Notes under the pieces: generated by a model
Database searches by the model: none
Told to the model about the DNA's origin: nothing
Seen by the model: only the letters and a program-made list of their open reading frames with translations
Translations under genes and position numbers: made by a program
Part shown: positions 25,505 through 34,440 of the stretch, one piece after another
How the letters are laid out: each line of letters opens with the position of its first letter
Position numbering within the stretch: position 1 is the stretch's first letter
Assembly: GCF_016906305.1 (NCBI RefSeq)
Contig: NZ_JADDOL010000002.1
Coordinates: 186,001 to 250,000, forward strand
Direction of reading: 5' to 3'
DNA length: 64,000 nt
Source: Alloalcanivorax marinus
GTDB taxonomy: Bacteria; Pseudomonadota; Gammaproteobacteria; Pseudomonadales; Alcanivoracaceae

Positions 25505-27379
25505 TTATCCGCCTTGCTGCTTTCGTTTCTCCAACTCCTTGAGCCGCCGCCACAGGGTGGTCTGGCTGATGCCCAGATACTCCGCCGCCTGACTGCGGTT
25601 GCCGTTGAACTGCTCTAGCACGCGCAGGATCTCCTCCTGCTCCTTCTGCCGCAGGTGCCCCTGGTCGGTGGCGCCCCCCGGGCCGCCGTCGAACAGCTCC
25701 GGAGCCAGATGACGAATGGCGGCGGCGAACTCGGTCAGGTTGTCGTACATGGACGACGACACCATCAGACGTTCCAGCAGGTTCTCCAGCTGGCGCACGT
25801 TGCCCGGCCAGCCGTAGTGCAGAAACACCGGCAGCAGCGCCTCGCACAGGGCGTCTTCCTCGATGTCCATCTGGTAGCGCGCGGACAGGCGGCGAATGAA
25901 GTAGCGCGTCAGCGGCTCGATGTCTTCCGGCCTTTCCCGCAGCGACGGCAGCTGCACGGTGAACACATTGAGCCGGTAGTAAAGGTCTTCCCGGAAGCGG
26001 CCGGCGCGGACCTCCTCCATCAGATCGTGGTTGCAGGCGGCCACGAACTTCACGTTGAGCGCCACCGATTTACGCGAGCCCACCGGGCGCACTTCCCGGT
26101 CCTGCAGCACCCGCAGCAGCTTGGCCTGCTGGGGCATGGGCAGGGAGTTGATTTCGTCCATGAAAAAGGTGCCGTTGTTGGCCGCTTCCAGCAGCCCGGA
26201 CTTGCCGCCGCTGCGGGCGTGGGTAAAGGCGCCGTCGGCGTAGCCGAACAGTTCCGCCTCAAACAGCTCGCTGGGAATCGCGGCGCAGTTGATGGCCACG
26301 AAGGGCCCGTCCCGGTTGACGCTGGCGCGGTGCACCTCGCGGGCGGCCAGCTCCTTGCCGCTGCCGGTTTCGCCACGCAGCAGGACGGAACCGGGCGTGG
26401 CGCCGTACACGCTCAGCAGCCGGGTGGCCTCGTGCATGCGCCGCGAGCGGAACACCAGCTCCACCGGGTCCCGCCCCTCCTCCACCCGGGACACCGGGGC
26501 CGCTTTGATGGAATAGACGTGGCCGACCCGCTCCTCGCCCACGTCGAAGGCGCGCTTGCTGACCCGGCACAGGCGGTCGTTGAGCAGGATGCCCTCGGCC
26601 ACGGTGTCGTCGGTATCCAGAAACCGCTTGTCCAGCAACTTGTCGATGCGACGGCCGCGATACAGGTTGGCGAGCAGCTCCCGGGCCTGGTCGTTGAACG
26701 CGATCACCCGCTCCTCCCGGTTGGTCACCAGGGTGGCGGTGCCGGTGTTGGCCAGCAGGAAATCGGCGAACGCCTGCTGCTGACGTTCCCGTTTGTACTC
26801 GCCGGCCAGGTTGATGGCGCGGCGCAGCAACAGGCGGCAGGAGGCCCGCGAATAGATCATCACATAGGGAATGCCGGCCTGTTCCGCCAGGTCGCAGATG
26901 TAGCTGGAACCCACCACCGCGCCGAAGCCCTGCTGGCGCAGGCTGTGGAAGATGTTATTGGCGTCGTCGGCGGTGACGTAGCTCTTCTGCACGATCTCCA
27001 CGCCGGGCAGATGGGACAACAGTTCCCACTCCACCGCCTGGTCCTCGTGCAGCAAAATCAGAATCTTGTGGGAAATGGCGCGGGCCTTGAGCACCGCGCT
27101 GATCAGATCGCTCTGCCGGATCTTCAGGGCCACCACCGGCACCGGCAGGGTGTTCTTCAGGTAATAGGCGTTGGCGCCGGCGCTAACGAAAATGTCCACG
27201 TTGCCCTGCTCCACCAGGTGGCGGGCGGACAACAGGGCGTCGCTGAAGATATTGTCGATAATGGAAATGTCCGCCGCCGCCTGAAACTCCGGGATCAGCG
27301 AATGCACCATCTTGCTGAGTTTGGAGTTGCCAATCAGGCAGATGCGGGCCCGCGACAGTTCGGCGTTCTCGAACTCCAT
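25505..27379 (-). CDS. PrpR-family sigma54-dependent transcriptional activator
   Basis: A 624-residue enhancer-binding protein. The start at 27379 is set by GGAGGAG just upstream. Order: PrpR_N sensor domain (about 1-190; RICLIGNSKLSKMVHSLIP, FVSAGANAYYLKN), a PAS-like linker (about 205-300), the AAA+ domain (about 315-545; Walker A RGETGSGKELAAREVH, Walker B GTFFMDEINSL), and a Fis-type helix-turn-helix at the end (NGNRSQAAEYLGISQTTLWR). The sigma54-contact loop reads GAFTHA rather than GAFTGA. PrpR_N domains sense small organic acids or CoA-linked metabolites. The gene is 31 bases below leuD, at the tail of the long catabolic run, and is the only sigma54 activator visible near three sigma54 promoters. 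It is therefore the likely controller of all three units. Confidence 0.9.
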   Translation of the reverse strand: MEFENAELSRARICLIGNSKLSKMVHSLIPEFQAAADISIIDNIFSDALLSARHLVEQGNVDIFVSAGANAYYLKNTLPVPVVALKIRQSDLISAVLKARAISHKILILLHEDQAVEWELLSHLPGVEIVQKSYVTADDANNIFHSLRQQGFGAVVGSSYICDLAEQAGIPYVMIYSRASCRLLLRRAINLAGEYKRERQQQAFADFLLANTGTATLVTNREERVIAFNDQARELLANLYRGRRIDKLLDKRFLDTDDTVAEGILLNDRLCRVSKRAFDVGEERVGHVYSIKAAPVSRVEEGRDPVELVFRSRRMHEATRLLSVYGATPGSVLLRGETGSGKELAAREVHRASVNRDGPFVAINCAAIPSELFEAELFGYADGAFTHARSGGKSGLLEAANNGTFFMDEINSLPMPQQAKLLRVLQDREVRPVGSRKSVALNVKFVAACNHDLMEEVRAGRFREDLYYRLNVFTVQLPSLRERPEDIEPLTRYFIRRLSARYQMDIEEDALCEALLPVFLHYGWPGNVRQLENLLERLMVSSSMYDNLTEFAAAIRHLAPELFDGGPGGATDQGHLRQKEQEEILRVLEQFNGNRSQAAEYLGISQTTLWRRLKELEKRKQQGG

Positions 27380-27410
27380 AGTCTCCTCCAGCCTCCAAAC
27401 GTCCCGCCAT

Positions 27411-28043
27411 TTAGAACAACCAGGGTTCCTCGCGGCGCCGTCGGACTTCGTATTGTTGTATTTTTTCCGCTCTCTCGAGGGTGATGCCGATGTCGTCCAG
27501 CCCCGCCAGCAGGGCATCCCGACGCGCGGAGTCTACACTCAGCGGCCATTCACGGTCGCCCCATCGCAGCCGCTCCCCGGCCAGGTCAACGGTGAGCGGC
27601 TGCTCCGGCGCCTGTCGGCACAACCGGAACAATTCGTCCACGTCCCGCTGGCTGAGAATGACCGGCAGTACACCGTTATTAAAGCAATTTCCCTGAAAGA
27701 TCTCACCAAAGGACGGCGCGATCACCGCCCGGATGCCGAAATCCTGGAGCGCCCAGACCGCGTGCTCACGGCTGGAGCCGCAGCCGAAATTGGCCTGCGC
27801 CAGCAATACGGTGCCCCGGTCGTAGGGGGTCTGGTTCAGCACGAACGCCGGGTTCGGCCGGCGCTCGGCCGGCGGCGTGTCCACGTCGCCGGCGTCCAGA
27901 TAGCGTTCGTCGTCGAACAGATGGGCGCCGAACCCTTCCTTGTCGATCTTCTTCAGATACTGCTTGGGCAGAATCGCGTCGGTGTCCACGTTGCGCCGGT
28001 CCAGTGGAATGACGATGCCGCTGTGCTGCGTGAAAGCCTGCAT
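27411..28043 (-). CDS. leuD: LeuD-type isomerase/dehydratase small subunit
   Basis: A 210-residue aconitase swivel-domain protein, similar along its length to 3-isopropylmalate dehydratase small subunit. Motifs: IPLDRRNVDTDAILPKQYL, the substrate loop NFGCGSSREHAVWAL, and VIAPSFGEIFQGNCFNNG. The start is one base after the leuC stop. The sequence alone would be called leucine biosynthesis. However, the gene ends a catabolic run and no leuA or clear leuB is adjacent, so citraconate/methylmalate- or another C5-C6 dicarboxylate-hydrating role is also possible. Confidence 0.85.
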   Translation of the reverse strand: MQAFTQHSGIVIPLDRRNVDTDAILPKQYLKKIDKEGFGAHLFDDERYLDAGDVDTPPAERRPNPAFVLNQTPYDRGTVLLAQANFGCGSSREHAVWALQDFGIRAVIAPSFGEIFQGNCFNNGVLPVILSQRDVDELFRLCRQAPEQPLTVDLAGERLRWGDREWPLSVDSARRDALLAGLDDIGITLERAEKIQQYEVRRRREEPWLF

Positions 28044-28044
28044 C

Positions 28045-29454
28045 TCAGAGCCCCCGCACGTCGGTGATCACACCGGTCAGGGCGGCCGCGGCCGCCATCA
28101 CCGGACTCATCAAATGGGTGCGCCCGCCCTTGCCCTGGCGACCCTCGAAATTGCGGTTGGAGGTGGAGGCGCAGCGTTCGCCGGGGGCCAACCGGTCGTC
28201 GTTCATGCCCAGGCACATGGAGCAGCCGGCGGCGCGCCATTCGAAGCCGGCGCACTCGAAGATGTCCGCCAGCCCTTCCCGCTCCGCCTGCAGACGCACC
28301 AGCCCGGAACCGGGCACGATGATCGCCTGTCGGATGCGCGGTGACAGCCGGTGGCCGCGCACCAGGCTGGCCACCTGCCGCAGATCCTCGATGCGGGCGT
28401 TGGTGCAGGAGCCGATAAAGACCCGGTCGATGGGCAACCCTTCCAGGGCCTGCCCCGCCGTCAATCCCATATAGGCCAGGGCCCGCCGCAGGTCGTCCCG
28501 CTGGCCCGGCGGTGCTTCGTCCGGCACCGGCACCTGGCCGGTGACCGGCGCCACCATTTCCGGCGAGGTGCCCCAGGTCACCTGGGGCGCCAGCGCCCCG
28601 GCGTCGAACACCTCGTCCCGGTCGAAACGGGCGTCCGGGTCGCTGACCAGGCCACGCCAGTGCGTCACCGCCGCTTCCCAGTCGGCGCCGTCGGGGGCGC
28701 CGGGGCGGCCTCGCACATAGTCCTCGGTGACCCCGTCGTAGCCGACCAGCCCGGCCCGGGCGCCGGCCTCGATGCTCATGTTGCACAGGGTCATGCGCGC
28801 TTCCACGGACAGGCCGGCCACGGTGGGGCCGGCGTATTCGATGGCGAAGCCGGTGGCGCCGGCGGTGCCGAGCCGGCCAATCATGGCCAGTACCATGTCC
28901 TTGGCGGTGACGCCCTCGTCCAGCTCCCCGTGGAAACGCACGCGCAGGGTTTTCAGCTTGCGCGCCCGCAACGTCTGGGTGGCTAGCACGTGTTCCACCT
29001 CGCTGGTGCCGATGCCCATGGACAGGGTCGCCAGGGCGCCATGGGTGGAGGTGTGCGAGTCGCCGCACACCAGGGTCATGCCCGGCAGGGTCAGCCCCTG
29101 CTCCGGGCCGATCACATGGACGATGCCCTGGCGCTGATCGGTGAGGTCGATCAGCGGGATGCGCGTTTCCCGACAGTTATCCTGCAGCCGGCGTACCTGC
29201 TGGCGCGCCAGACCGTCGCGAATGCCCGCCACGCCCAGGTCCCGGTTGCGGGTGGGCACGGCGTGGTCCGGCACCGCCAGGTTGGCGTCCGCGCGCCACA
29301 CCGGGCGCCGTTTCTCGCGCAGGGCGGCGAACGCCTGGGGCGAGGACACTTCGTGGATCAGGTGCCGGTCGATGTACAGCAACGACTCGCCGCCGGGCAG
29401 GGTGTCCACCAGATGGCGATCCCAGAGCTTGTCGTAGAGGGTGTGTTGCGTCAT
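28045..29454 (-). CDS. leuC: LeuC-type isomerase/dehydratase large subunit
   Basis: A 469-residue 4Fe-4S aconitase-family protein. The start at 29454 gives [20 protein letters not shown] and overlaps the preceding lipoprotein gene by four bases. Motifs: [37 protein letters not shown] and [14 protein letters not shown], which supply the three cluster cysteines. It forms the enzyme with LeuD. Position inside the CoA-transferase/HyuAB run suggests a pathway-specific copy rather than, or as well as, the biosynthetic one. Whether another leuCD exists elsewhere cannot be told from this window. Confidence 0.85.
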   Translation of the reverse strand: MTQHTLYDKLWDRHLVDTLPGGESLLYIDRHLIHEVSSPQAFAALREKRRPVWRADANLAVPDHAVPTRNRDLGVAGIRDGLARQQVRRLQDNCRETRIPLIDLTDQRQGIVHVIGPEQGLTLPGMTLVCGDSHTSTHGALATLSMGIGTSEVEHVLATQTLRARKLKTLRVRFHGELDEGVTAKDMVLAMIGRLGTAGATGFAIEYAGPTVAGLSVEARMTLCNMSIEAGARAGLVGYDGVTEDYVRGRPGAPDGADWEAAVTHWRGLVSDPDARFDRDEVFDAGALAPQVTWGTSPEMVAPVTGQVPVPDEAPPGQRDDLRRALAYMGLTAGQALEGLPIDRVFIGSCTNARIEDLRQVASLVRGHRLSPRIRQAIIVPGSGLVRLQAEREGLADIFECAGFEWRAAGCSMCLGMNDDRLAPGERCASTSNRNFEGRQGKGGRTHLMSPVMAAAAALTGVITDVRGL

Positions 29455-29903
29455 GGCGATTCCTCGGCGCGGGCCGTTCCGCGCGGCGGCGGCCAAGCCA
29501 CCCAGCGATAAAGATGGGGGCCGTCCCGGTCCGCCAGGCGGAACCCGCACCAGCTATCCAGCTTGCCGCCCTGAAGCGGCTCGATAATGCAGCGCGGCCG
29601 GCTGCAGGCATCCGCGTCCAGCCCCCGTGCCGCCAGATCGCGGCGCAACCGGTGCAGGGCCTCGCTGGCCCGCTCGCGGGCGGCGTCGTCGTGGCGGCTC
29701 AGGGCCGCCACATGACGGTGAAAGGCGCGCACGTAGTCGTCCCGGTAGGCGGCGCAGGCGGCCGGTTCAGCGGCCAGACGCGCCGCCAGTTCCGCCGGCA
29801 GCGCGCCGCCGGCGGGGGGCGCGGACTGACACCCGGCCAGCAGCAGGCCCAGCAGACTAGTCCAGCAGCGCCAGGGTCTCGTCCACGGAAAGCACGTCCG
29901 CAT
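29451..29903 (-). CDS. Small lipoprotein of unknown function
   Basis: A 150-residue frame whose N-terminus ends in [10 protein letters not shown], a convincing lipobox, followed by QSAPPAGG. The mature part is Ala/Arg-rich and helical, then has [20 protein letters not shown] with three of its cysteines. No family is recognised. The frame overlaps the isochorismatase-like gene by 47 bases and leuC by four. The ATG at 29903 gives a long n-region rich in Trp and Arg; no better start is seen, so the exact start is uncertain. Lipobox and ATGA coupling argue that it is real. Confidence 0.6.
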   Translation of the reverse strand: MRTCFPWTRPWRCWTSLLGLLLAGCQSAPPAGGALPAELAARLAAEPAACAAYRDDYVRAFHRHVAALSRHDDAARERASEALHRLRRDLAARGLDADACSRPRCIIEPLQGGKLDSWCGFRLADRDGPHLYRWVAWPPPRGTARAEESP

Positions 29904-30447
29904 ACTTGATCCCCAAGTCCTTCAGGTTGGCCTGGTGGGCGTCCGGGTCCCGGTCCCCCACCGCTTCCCGGGGCACCACCGTGCGCAGGTCATGCTGCAG
30001 GGCGTCCAGCGCGGTGGCGCGTACGCAGCCGCTGGTGGTCAGGCCGGTGACCACCACGCCGTCGGCGCCGGCGGCGCGCAGCCGCGCCGCCAGGTCGGTG
30101 CCAAAGAAACCGCTGGCCCATTGCTTGACCAGCACCGGCTCGTCGTCCCGGGGCGCCACGCGCGGGTCGATGCGTTCCAACCCCGAGCCGACCTGGAGTA
30201 CCTCCAGGGCGGGCAGCTTCTCGCGGAACACCCGCGCCTGATCGTCCCGTTCATAGGCCACGGTGGTGAAGAACACCGGCAGCGACCGTTCCCGGAACGC
30301 CGCCAGCAGCCGGGCGTTGGCGTCCAGCACCGACCCCGCTTCGCTGGCCAGGGGGCTGAGCCCGGGGTCGGTGAACCCCAGGCTCAGATCCACCAGCACC
30401 AGGGCGTAGCGGCGGGCGGCGGCCAGGCGTCGTGATTGCAGACTCAT
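29857..30447 (-). CDS. Isochorismatase-family amidohydrolase
   Basis: A 196-residue cysteine hydrolase. The catalytic triad is D20 (ALVLVDLSLGFTDPG), K108 (VLVKQWASGFFGT) and C141 (GLTTSGCVRATALDAL), with the cis-peptide before the cysteine typical of the family. N-carbamoylsarcosine amidase and other ureido- or amide-cleaving enzymes belong here. Directly downstream of HyuAB it could hydrolyse the N-carbamoyl or amide product of ring opening. The substrate is inferred from context only. Confidence 0.85.
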   Translation of the reverse strand: MSLQSRRLAAARRYALVLVDLSLGFTDPGLSPLASEAGSVLDANARLLAAFRERSLPVFFTTVAYERDDQARVFREKLPALEVLQVGSGLERIDPRVAPRDDEPVLVKQWASGFFGTDLAARLRAAGADGVVVTGLTTSGCVRATALDALQHDLRTVVPREAVGDRDPDAHQANLKDLGIKYADVLSVDETLALLD

Positions 30448-30456
30448 GGCGCCCCC

Positions 30457-32319
30457 TCAGCTTTCCCACACCGGTGTACGCGGCGCCGGCAGGCCGGTTT
30501 CTTCCAGGCAGCGGGCCTTGATCTCCTCCAGGGTGCCGCCGCGGTTGAACACTTCGCCGATGGGGCCGCGCTGCGCCGCCATCTCCTTGCGCAGGGCCTC
30601 GGTGGCGGCCTGATCGACCCGCCCCCTGGCGTCGCAGACCACGCCGTAACGGCGCGCCCCGCCCTGGGTCACCAGGCCCTTCAGCACATCGGTGCCCACC
30701 GCCGCCGGGTCCCGCTCCAGCGGATCGCCCCAACCGCCGCCGCCCCAGGTATCGAAGATCACCAGGTCGCCCTTGGCCACCTTGATGTTGTCGCACTTGG
30801 AGGGCAGCACCTGGCGCTCGCCGTTGGCGCGCACCAGTTCCTTGCGGCTGCGCTGACCGGGCAGGCCACCGTTGACGCCCCAGGGATAGGTGAGCCAGCG
30901 GTCGTCGTGGATCGACACCTCGCCGTCCGCCAGCAGCCGGTAGCCCACGCGGATGCCGTTGCCACCGCGATGCTGGCCGGCGCCGCCGGAGTCGGCGATG
31001 GATTCGTAGGTCTCGATGCGCAGCGGGAAGTAGGCTTCCACGAACTCGTTGGGCACGTTGGTGAAGCCCGGCCACAGGCTGTGGCCGTCCGGTCCGTCGC
31101 CCAGGGGCCGGCCGGGGATGCCGCCGAACCCGATCTGGAACAGTTGGAACCACTCGCCTTTTTCGTCGTAGCCGGAGTACATGAAGTGCGGCGAATCGGA
31201 GAAACCGGCGCCGCTCATCGCTTCCGGCGTGCCCTGGCCGAGCAGCCCGCCCATGACGTCGAAGATGCGGCCCAGCAAGTGGGTGCGACAGGACAGCGCC
31301 GCCGGGAAGTCGGGCTTGAGGATCGAGCCCTGGGGAATGCGCACCTCCACCAGATCGTAGAAACCGTCGTTGAACAGAATGGACGGGTCGAACAGGTTGA
31401 TGGTGTAGGCGCCGAAGAACATTTTAAACATCTCCTCGTTGAGGTAGAAGTTCACCGAGGACGGTGCCTGGGGGTCGGTGCCCTCGAAGTCGAAGATCGC
31501 CTTGTCGCCCTCCCGCCACAGGGTGCAGCGGATGGTGTACGGGCCGATGCCGGCGCCGTCGTCGCAGATGTAATCCTCGAAGGACTGGCGGGTCTCCGGC
31601 ACCACCTTGCGGATGATTTCGCGCATGGCGGCGTGGTTGCGGTCCAGCATCATCTGCAGGGCACTGACATAGAGGTCGTCGCCGAAGCGCTCGGCCAGGT
31701 CCAGACAGCGGCGGCCGGCGGTGCGGCAGGCGGCGACGATGGCGTTGAAATCGGAGCGGTTCCAGCGCGGCATGCGCACGTTGTGCAGGATCAGGTCCAG
31801 CACGTCGCTGTTCAGTTCACCGTTGCGGTAGATCTTCAGCGGCGGAATACGGATGCCTTCCTCGTAGATGCTGCGCGCGTCCGTGGGCAGGCTGCCGGGC
31901 ACCTTGCCGCCCACGTCGGACATGTGCCCGAACATGGCGGCCCAGTTGATCAGGCGGCCGTCCTTGAAGATCGGCACCATCACCAGCCAGTCCGGCAGGT
32001 GGCTGACGGCGCCGTCGCACATGTAGGGGTCGTTGGTGAGGAACACGTCGCCCTCCTCCACGGTGCCCTGGTAGGACTGCATGAAGCCGTAGATGAAGGA
32101 GCCGAACTGGCCCACCACCATCTTGCCGTCCTGGTTGGCGATCATCGGGAAGGCGTCGCCCTGTTCGCGGATGCCCGGCGACATGGCGGTGCGGAACAGC
32201 ACCGCGTCCATTTCGTTGCGGGCGTTGGCCATGGCGTTTTCGATGATGTCCAGGGTCACCGTGTCCACATCGACGGCGCGGAACGGTTCATTGTTGGGCT
32301 GTATCAGGGTGGCAGCCAT
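30457..32319 (-). CDS. hyuB: HyuB-type hydantoinase/oxoprolinase/lactamase subunit B
   Basis: A 620-residue member of the hydantoinase B/oxoprolinase family. Recognisable parts: DIIENAMANARNEMDAVLFR, PYMCDGAVSHLPDWLVMVP, HMSDVGGKVPGS and a C-terminal GGGGWGDPLERDPAAV. It works with the HyuA-type ATPase encoded four bases upstream in ATP-dependent opening of cyclic amides (N-methylhydantoin, 5-oxoproline, caprolactam) or, in carboxylase relatives, ketone carboxylation. Length is slightly above usual. Sequence does not decide between these. Confidence 0.88.
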   Translation of the reverse strand: MAATLIQPNNEPFRAVDVDTVTLDIIENAMANARNEMDAVLFRTAMSPGIREQGDAFPMIANQDGKMVVGQFGSFIYGFMQSYQGTVEEGDVFLTNDPYMCDGAVSHLPDWLVMVPIFKDGRLINWAAMFGHMSDVGGKVPGSLPTDARSIYEEGIRIPPLKIYRNGELNSDVLDLILHNVRMPRWNRSDFNAIVAACRTAGRRCLDLAERFGDDLYVSALQMMLDRNHAAMREIIRKVVPETRQSFEDYICDDGAGIGPYTIRCTLWREGDKAIFDFEGTDPQAPSSVNFYLNEEMFKMFFGAYTINLFDPSILFNDGFYDLVEVRIPQGSILKPDFPAALSCRTHLLGRIFDVMGGLLGQGTPEAMSGAGFSDSPHFMYSGYDEKGEWFQLFQIGFGGIPGRPLGDGPDGHSLWPGFTNVPNEFVEAYFPLRIETYESIADSGGAGQHRGGNGIRVGYRLLADGEVSIHDDRWLTYPWGVNGGLPGQRSRKELVRANGERQVLPSKCDNIKVAKGDLVIFDTWGGGGWGDPLERDPAAVGTDVLKGLVTQGGARRYGVVCDARGRVDQAATEALRKEMAAQRGPIGEVFNRGGTLEEIKARCLEETGLPAPRTPVWES

Positions 32320-32322
32320 GGT

Positions 32323-34395
32323 TCACTCCTTCTCGTTGTTATCGACCGGTTCGATCAGCAGGTTGCCGACACCGTCCACGCGCGCGCCGTAGCCGGGGAA
32401 GATCACGGTGGTGGAATCCATCTCCATGACGATGGCGGGGCCCGCCAGGCTATGGCCGGGCCACAGCCGCGCCCGGTCGTAGAGCACCGCGTCATGATCG
32501 GCGCCCTGGAAATAGATCTGGCTTTCGCCGACCACCGCGTCCTCCAGCGCCACCGCGTCGCCGCCGTAGTCCCGCTCGGCGATATTCGGGCGCGGCGCCC
32601 GGGCGATGGCGCGCAGGTTCACCAGTTCGTGCTCCTCGTCCAGCGCAAAGTTGAACAGCTGCTCGTGCTCGCCGTCGAAGGTGTCGCCGATCAGCGCCAG
32701 GCCCCGTTCCGCCAGCGCATCGCGGTCCAGGTCCTGGGTCAGCAGCAGGGCCTGACCCTGGTAGCGCACGTCCGCTTGCCAGGTGATGGTCTGGTCGTCG
32801 CCGGCGATGCCCTGGTGGGACAGGGAGGCGGTGACCTGCTCGGTGAGCTGTTCGAGGATGCGCGTGACCTCCTCGGTGGAGAGTTGCGAGAACCCCTTCA
32901 CCAGGGACCGGGACGCCTCGTCCTTGACCCGGGTGGTGGCGTCACCATAGGCGCAAAGCACCCCTGGCGACGGCGGCACGATCACCGGCCAGGCGTTCAT
33001 CAGCATGCCCAGGGCGTTGGCGTGCAGCGGGCCGGCGCCGCCGAACCCGCACAGGGCGAAGTCACGGGGGTCGTAGCCCTGCTCCACGGAGATCAGCCGC
33101 AGCGCCCCGAACATGTGTTCGTTGGCGATGCGCACCACGCCCTCGGCGGCTTCCTTGAGGGACAGTCCCATGGGCTCGGCGATGCGCGCCATGGCCTTCT
33201 CCGCCAGGTCCCGCCGGATCACCATGTCGCCGCCCAGTTTCTGGTCGGCGGGCAGGTAGCCCAGCACCACGTTGGCGTCGGTCACCGTGGGCAGCTCGCC
33301 GCCCTTGTTGTAGGCCGCCGGGCCGGGGTCGGCACCGGCGCTGTCCGGCCCCACGCGCAGGGCCTTGGTGAGCTCCGGCACGAAGGCGATGGAGCCGCCG
33401 CCGGCGCCCACCGTGCGCACGTCCACCGAGGGCGCGCGCACCGCCACGTCACCGACCCGGGTTTCGCGGCGCAGCCGGGCGCTGTTGTTCTCGATCAGCG
33501 CTACGTCCGTGGAGGTGCCGCCCACATCGAACGTCAGCACCTTGTCGTAGCCGCCCCGGGAGCAGAACCAGATGGCCCCGGCCACGCCACCGGCGGGGCC
33601 GGACAGCAGCAGGTTCACCGGGGTATCGCCGGCCAGGTCGCAGGCGGACAGGCCGCCGTCGGAACGCAGGATGGACAGCGACACGTCGTCGGCCAGCCGG
33701 TTCTCCAGCTCCCGCGCCAGGTTGTCCAGGTAGCGGGACACCTCCGGCCGCACGTAGCTGTTCACCACCGTGGTTTCGGTGCGCTCGTACTCCTGCATCT
33801 CCGGCACCACCCGGGAGGAAATCGACACCGGAATCTCCGGCATCATCTCCCGGGCGATGGCGGCGATGCGCTCCTCGTGCTCGCCGTTGGCGTAGGCATT
33901 GATCAAGCACACGGTGAGCGCCTCGATGCCGTCGTCCTTGAGCGCCTTCAGATCCTCGCGCAGGCGCGCCTCGTCCAGAGGCGTGACCACGGCGCCGTCG
34001 GCGCCGATGCGCTCGTCGGCCTCGATGGTGTCCTCCAGGGCCGCCAGCACCGGCTGCTTGTTGAAGATCACCCAGCCGCCGATACCGCCCGGCACATAGG
34101 ACCGGGCGATGTGCAGCACCTGCCGGTAGCCGCGGGTCGTGACCAGGCCGACACGGGCCCCGCGCCGGGTCAGGATCGCGTTGGTGGCCACGGTGGTACC
34201 GTGCATCACCTTGTCGATCTGGCGCGGGTCGACGCCGGAGGTACGGCAGATCTTGTCGATGCCGTTGAGCACGCCGATCGACGAATCGCTCGGCGTGGAC
34301 GGTACCTTGGCGGTATAGGTGGCCCCGGTGTCGTCGTTGATCAGCAGCAAGTCCGTGAAGGTGCCACCCACATCAACACCCAATCGATAACTCAT
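32323..34395 (-). CDS. hyuA: HyuA-type hydantoinase/oxoprolinase/lactamase subunit A
   Basis: A 690-residue ASKHA-fold ATPase subunit. The N-terminal phosphate loop is RLGVDVGGTFTDLLLI. Further motifs: HGTTVATNAILTRRGARVGL, LTFDVGGTSTDVALIE (second phosphate motif), RTVGAGGGSIAF and CGFGGAGPLHANAL. Enzymes of this class phosphorylate the ring carbonyl of hydantoins, oxoproline or lactams before hydrolysis by the partner subunit. The order A then B with a 3-base gap is typical. The gene starts 45 bases after the DUF1329 gene, so import and ring-opening genes look like one transcript. Confidence 0.9.
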   Translation of the reverse strand: MSYRLGVDVGGTFTDLLLINDDTGATYTAKVPSTPSDSSIGVLNGIDKICRTSGVDPRQIDKVMHGTTVATNAILTRRGARVGLVTTRGYRQVLHIARSYVPGGIGGWVIFNKQPVLAALEDTIEADERIGADGAVVTPLDEARLREDLKALKDDGIEALTVCLINAYANGEHEERIAAIAREMMPEIPVSISSRVVPEMQEYERTETTVVNSYVRPEVSRYLDNLARELENRLADDVSLSILRSDGGLSACDLAGDTPVNLLLSGPAGGVAGAIWFCSRGGYDKVLTFDVGGTSTDVALIENNSARLRRETRVGDVAVRAPSVDVRTVGAGGGSIAFVPELTKALRVGPDSAGADPGPAAYNKGGELPTVTDANVVLGYLPADQKLGGDMVIRRDLAEKAMARIAEPMGLSLKEAAEGVVRIANEHMFGALRLISVEQGYDPRDFALCGFGGAGPLHANALGMLMNAWPVIVPPSPGVLCAYGDATTRVKDEASRSLVKGFSQLSTEEVTRILEQLTEQVTASLSHQGIAGDDQTITWQADVRYQGQALLLTQDLDRDALAERGLALIGDTFDGEHEQLFNFALDEEHELVNLRAIARAPRPNIAERDYGGDAVALEDAVVGESQIYFQGADHDAVLYDRARLWPGHSLAGPAIVMEMDSTTVIFPGYGARVDGVGNLLIEPVDNNEKE

Positions 34396-34440
34396 TCTTC
34401 GTCTCCGTTACTTATTCTTACGAGGCTGCGGCACCGGGCC

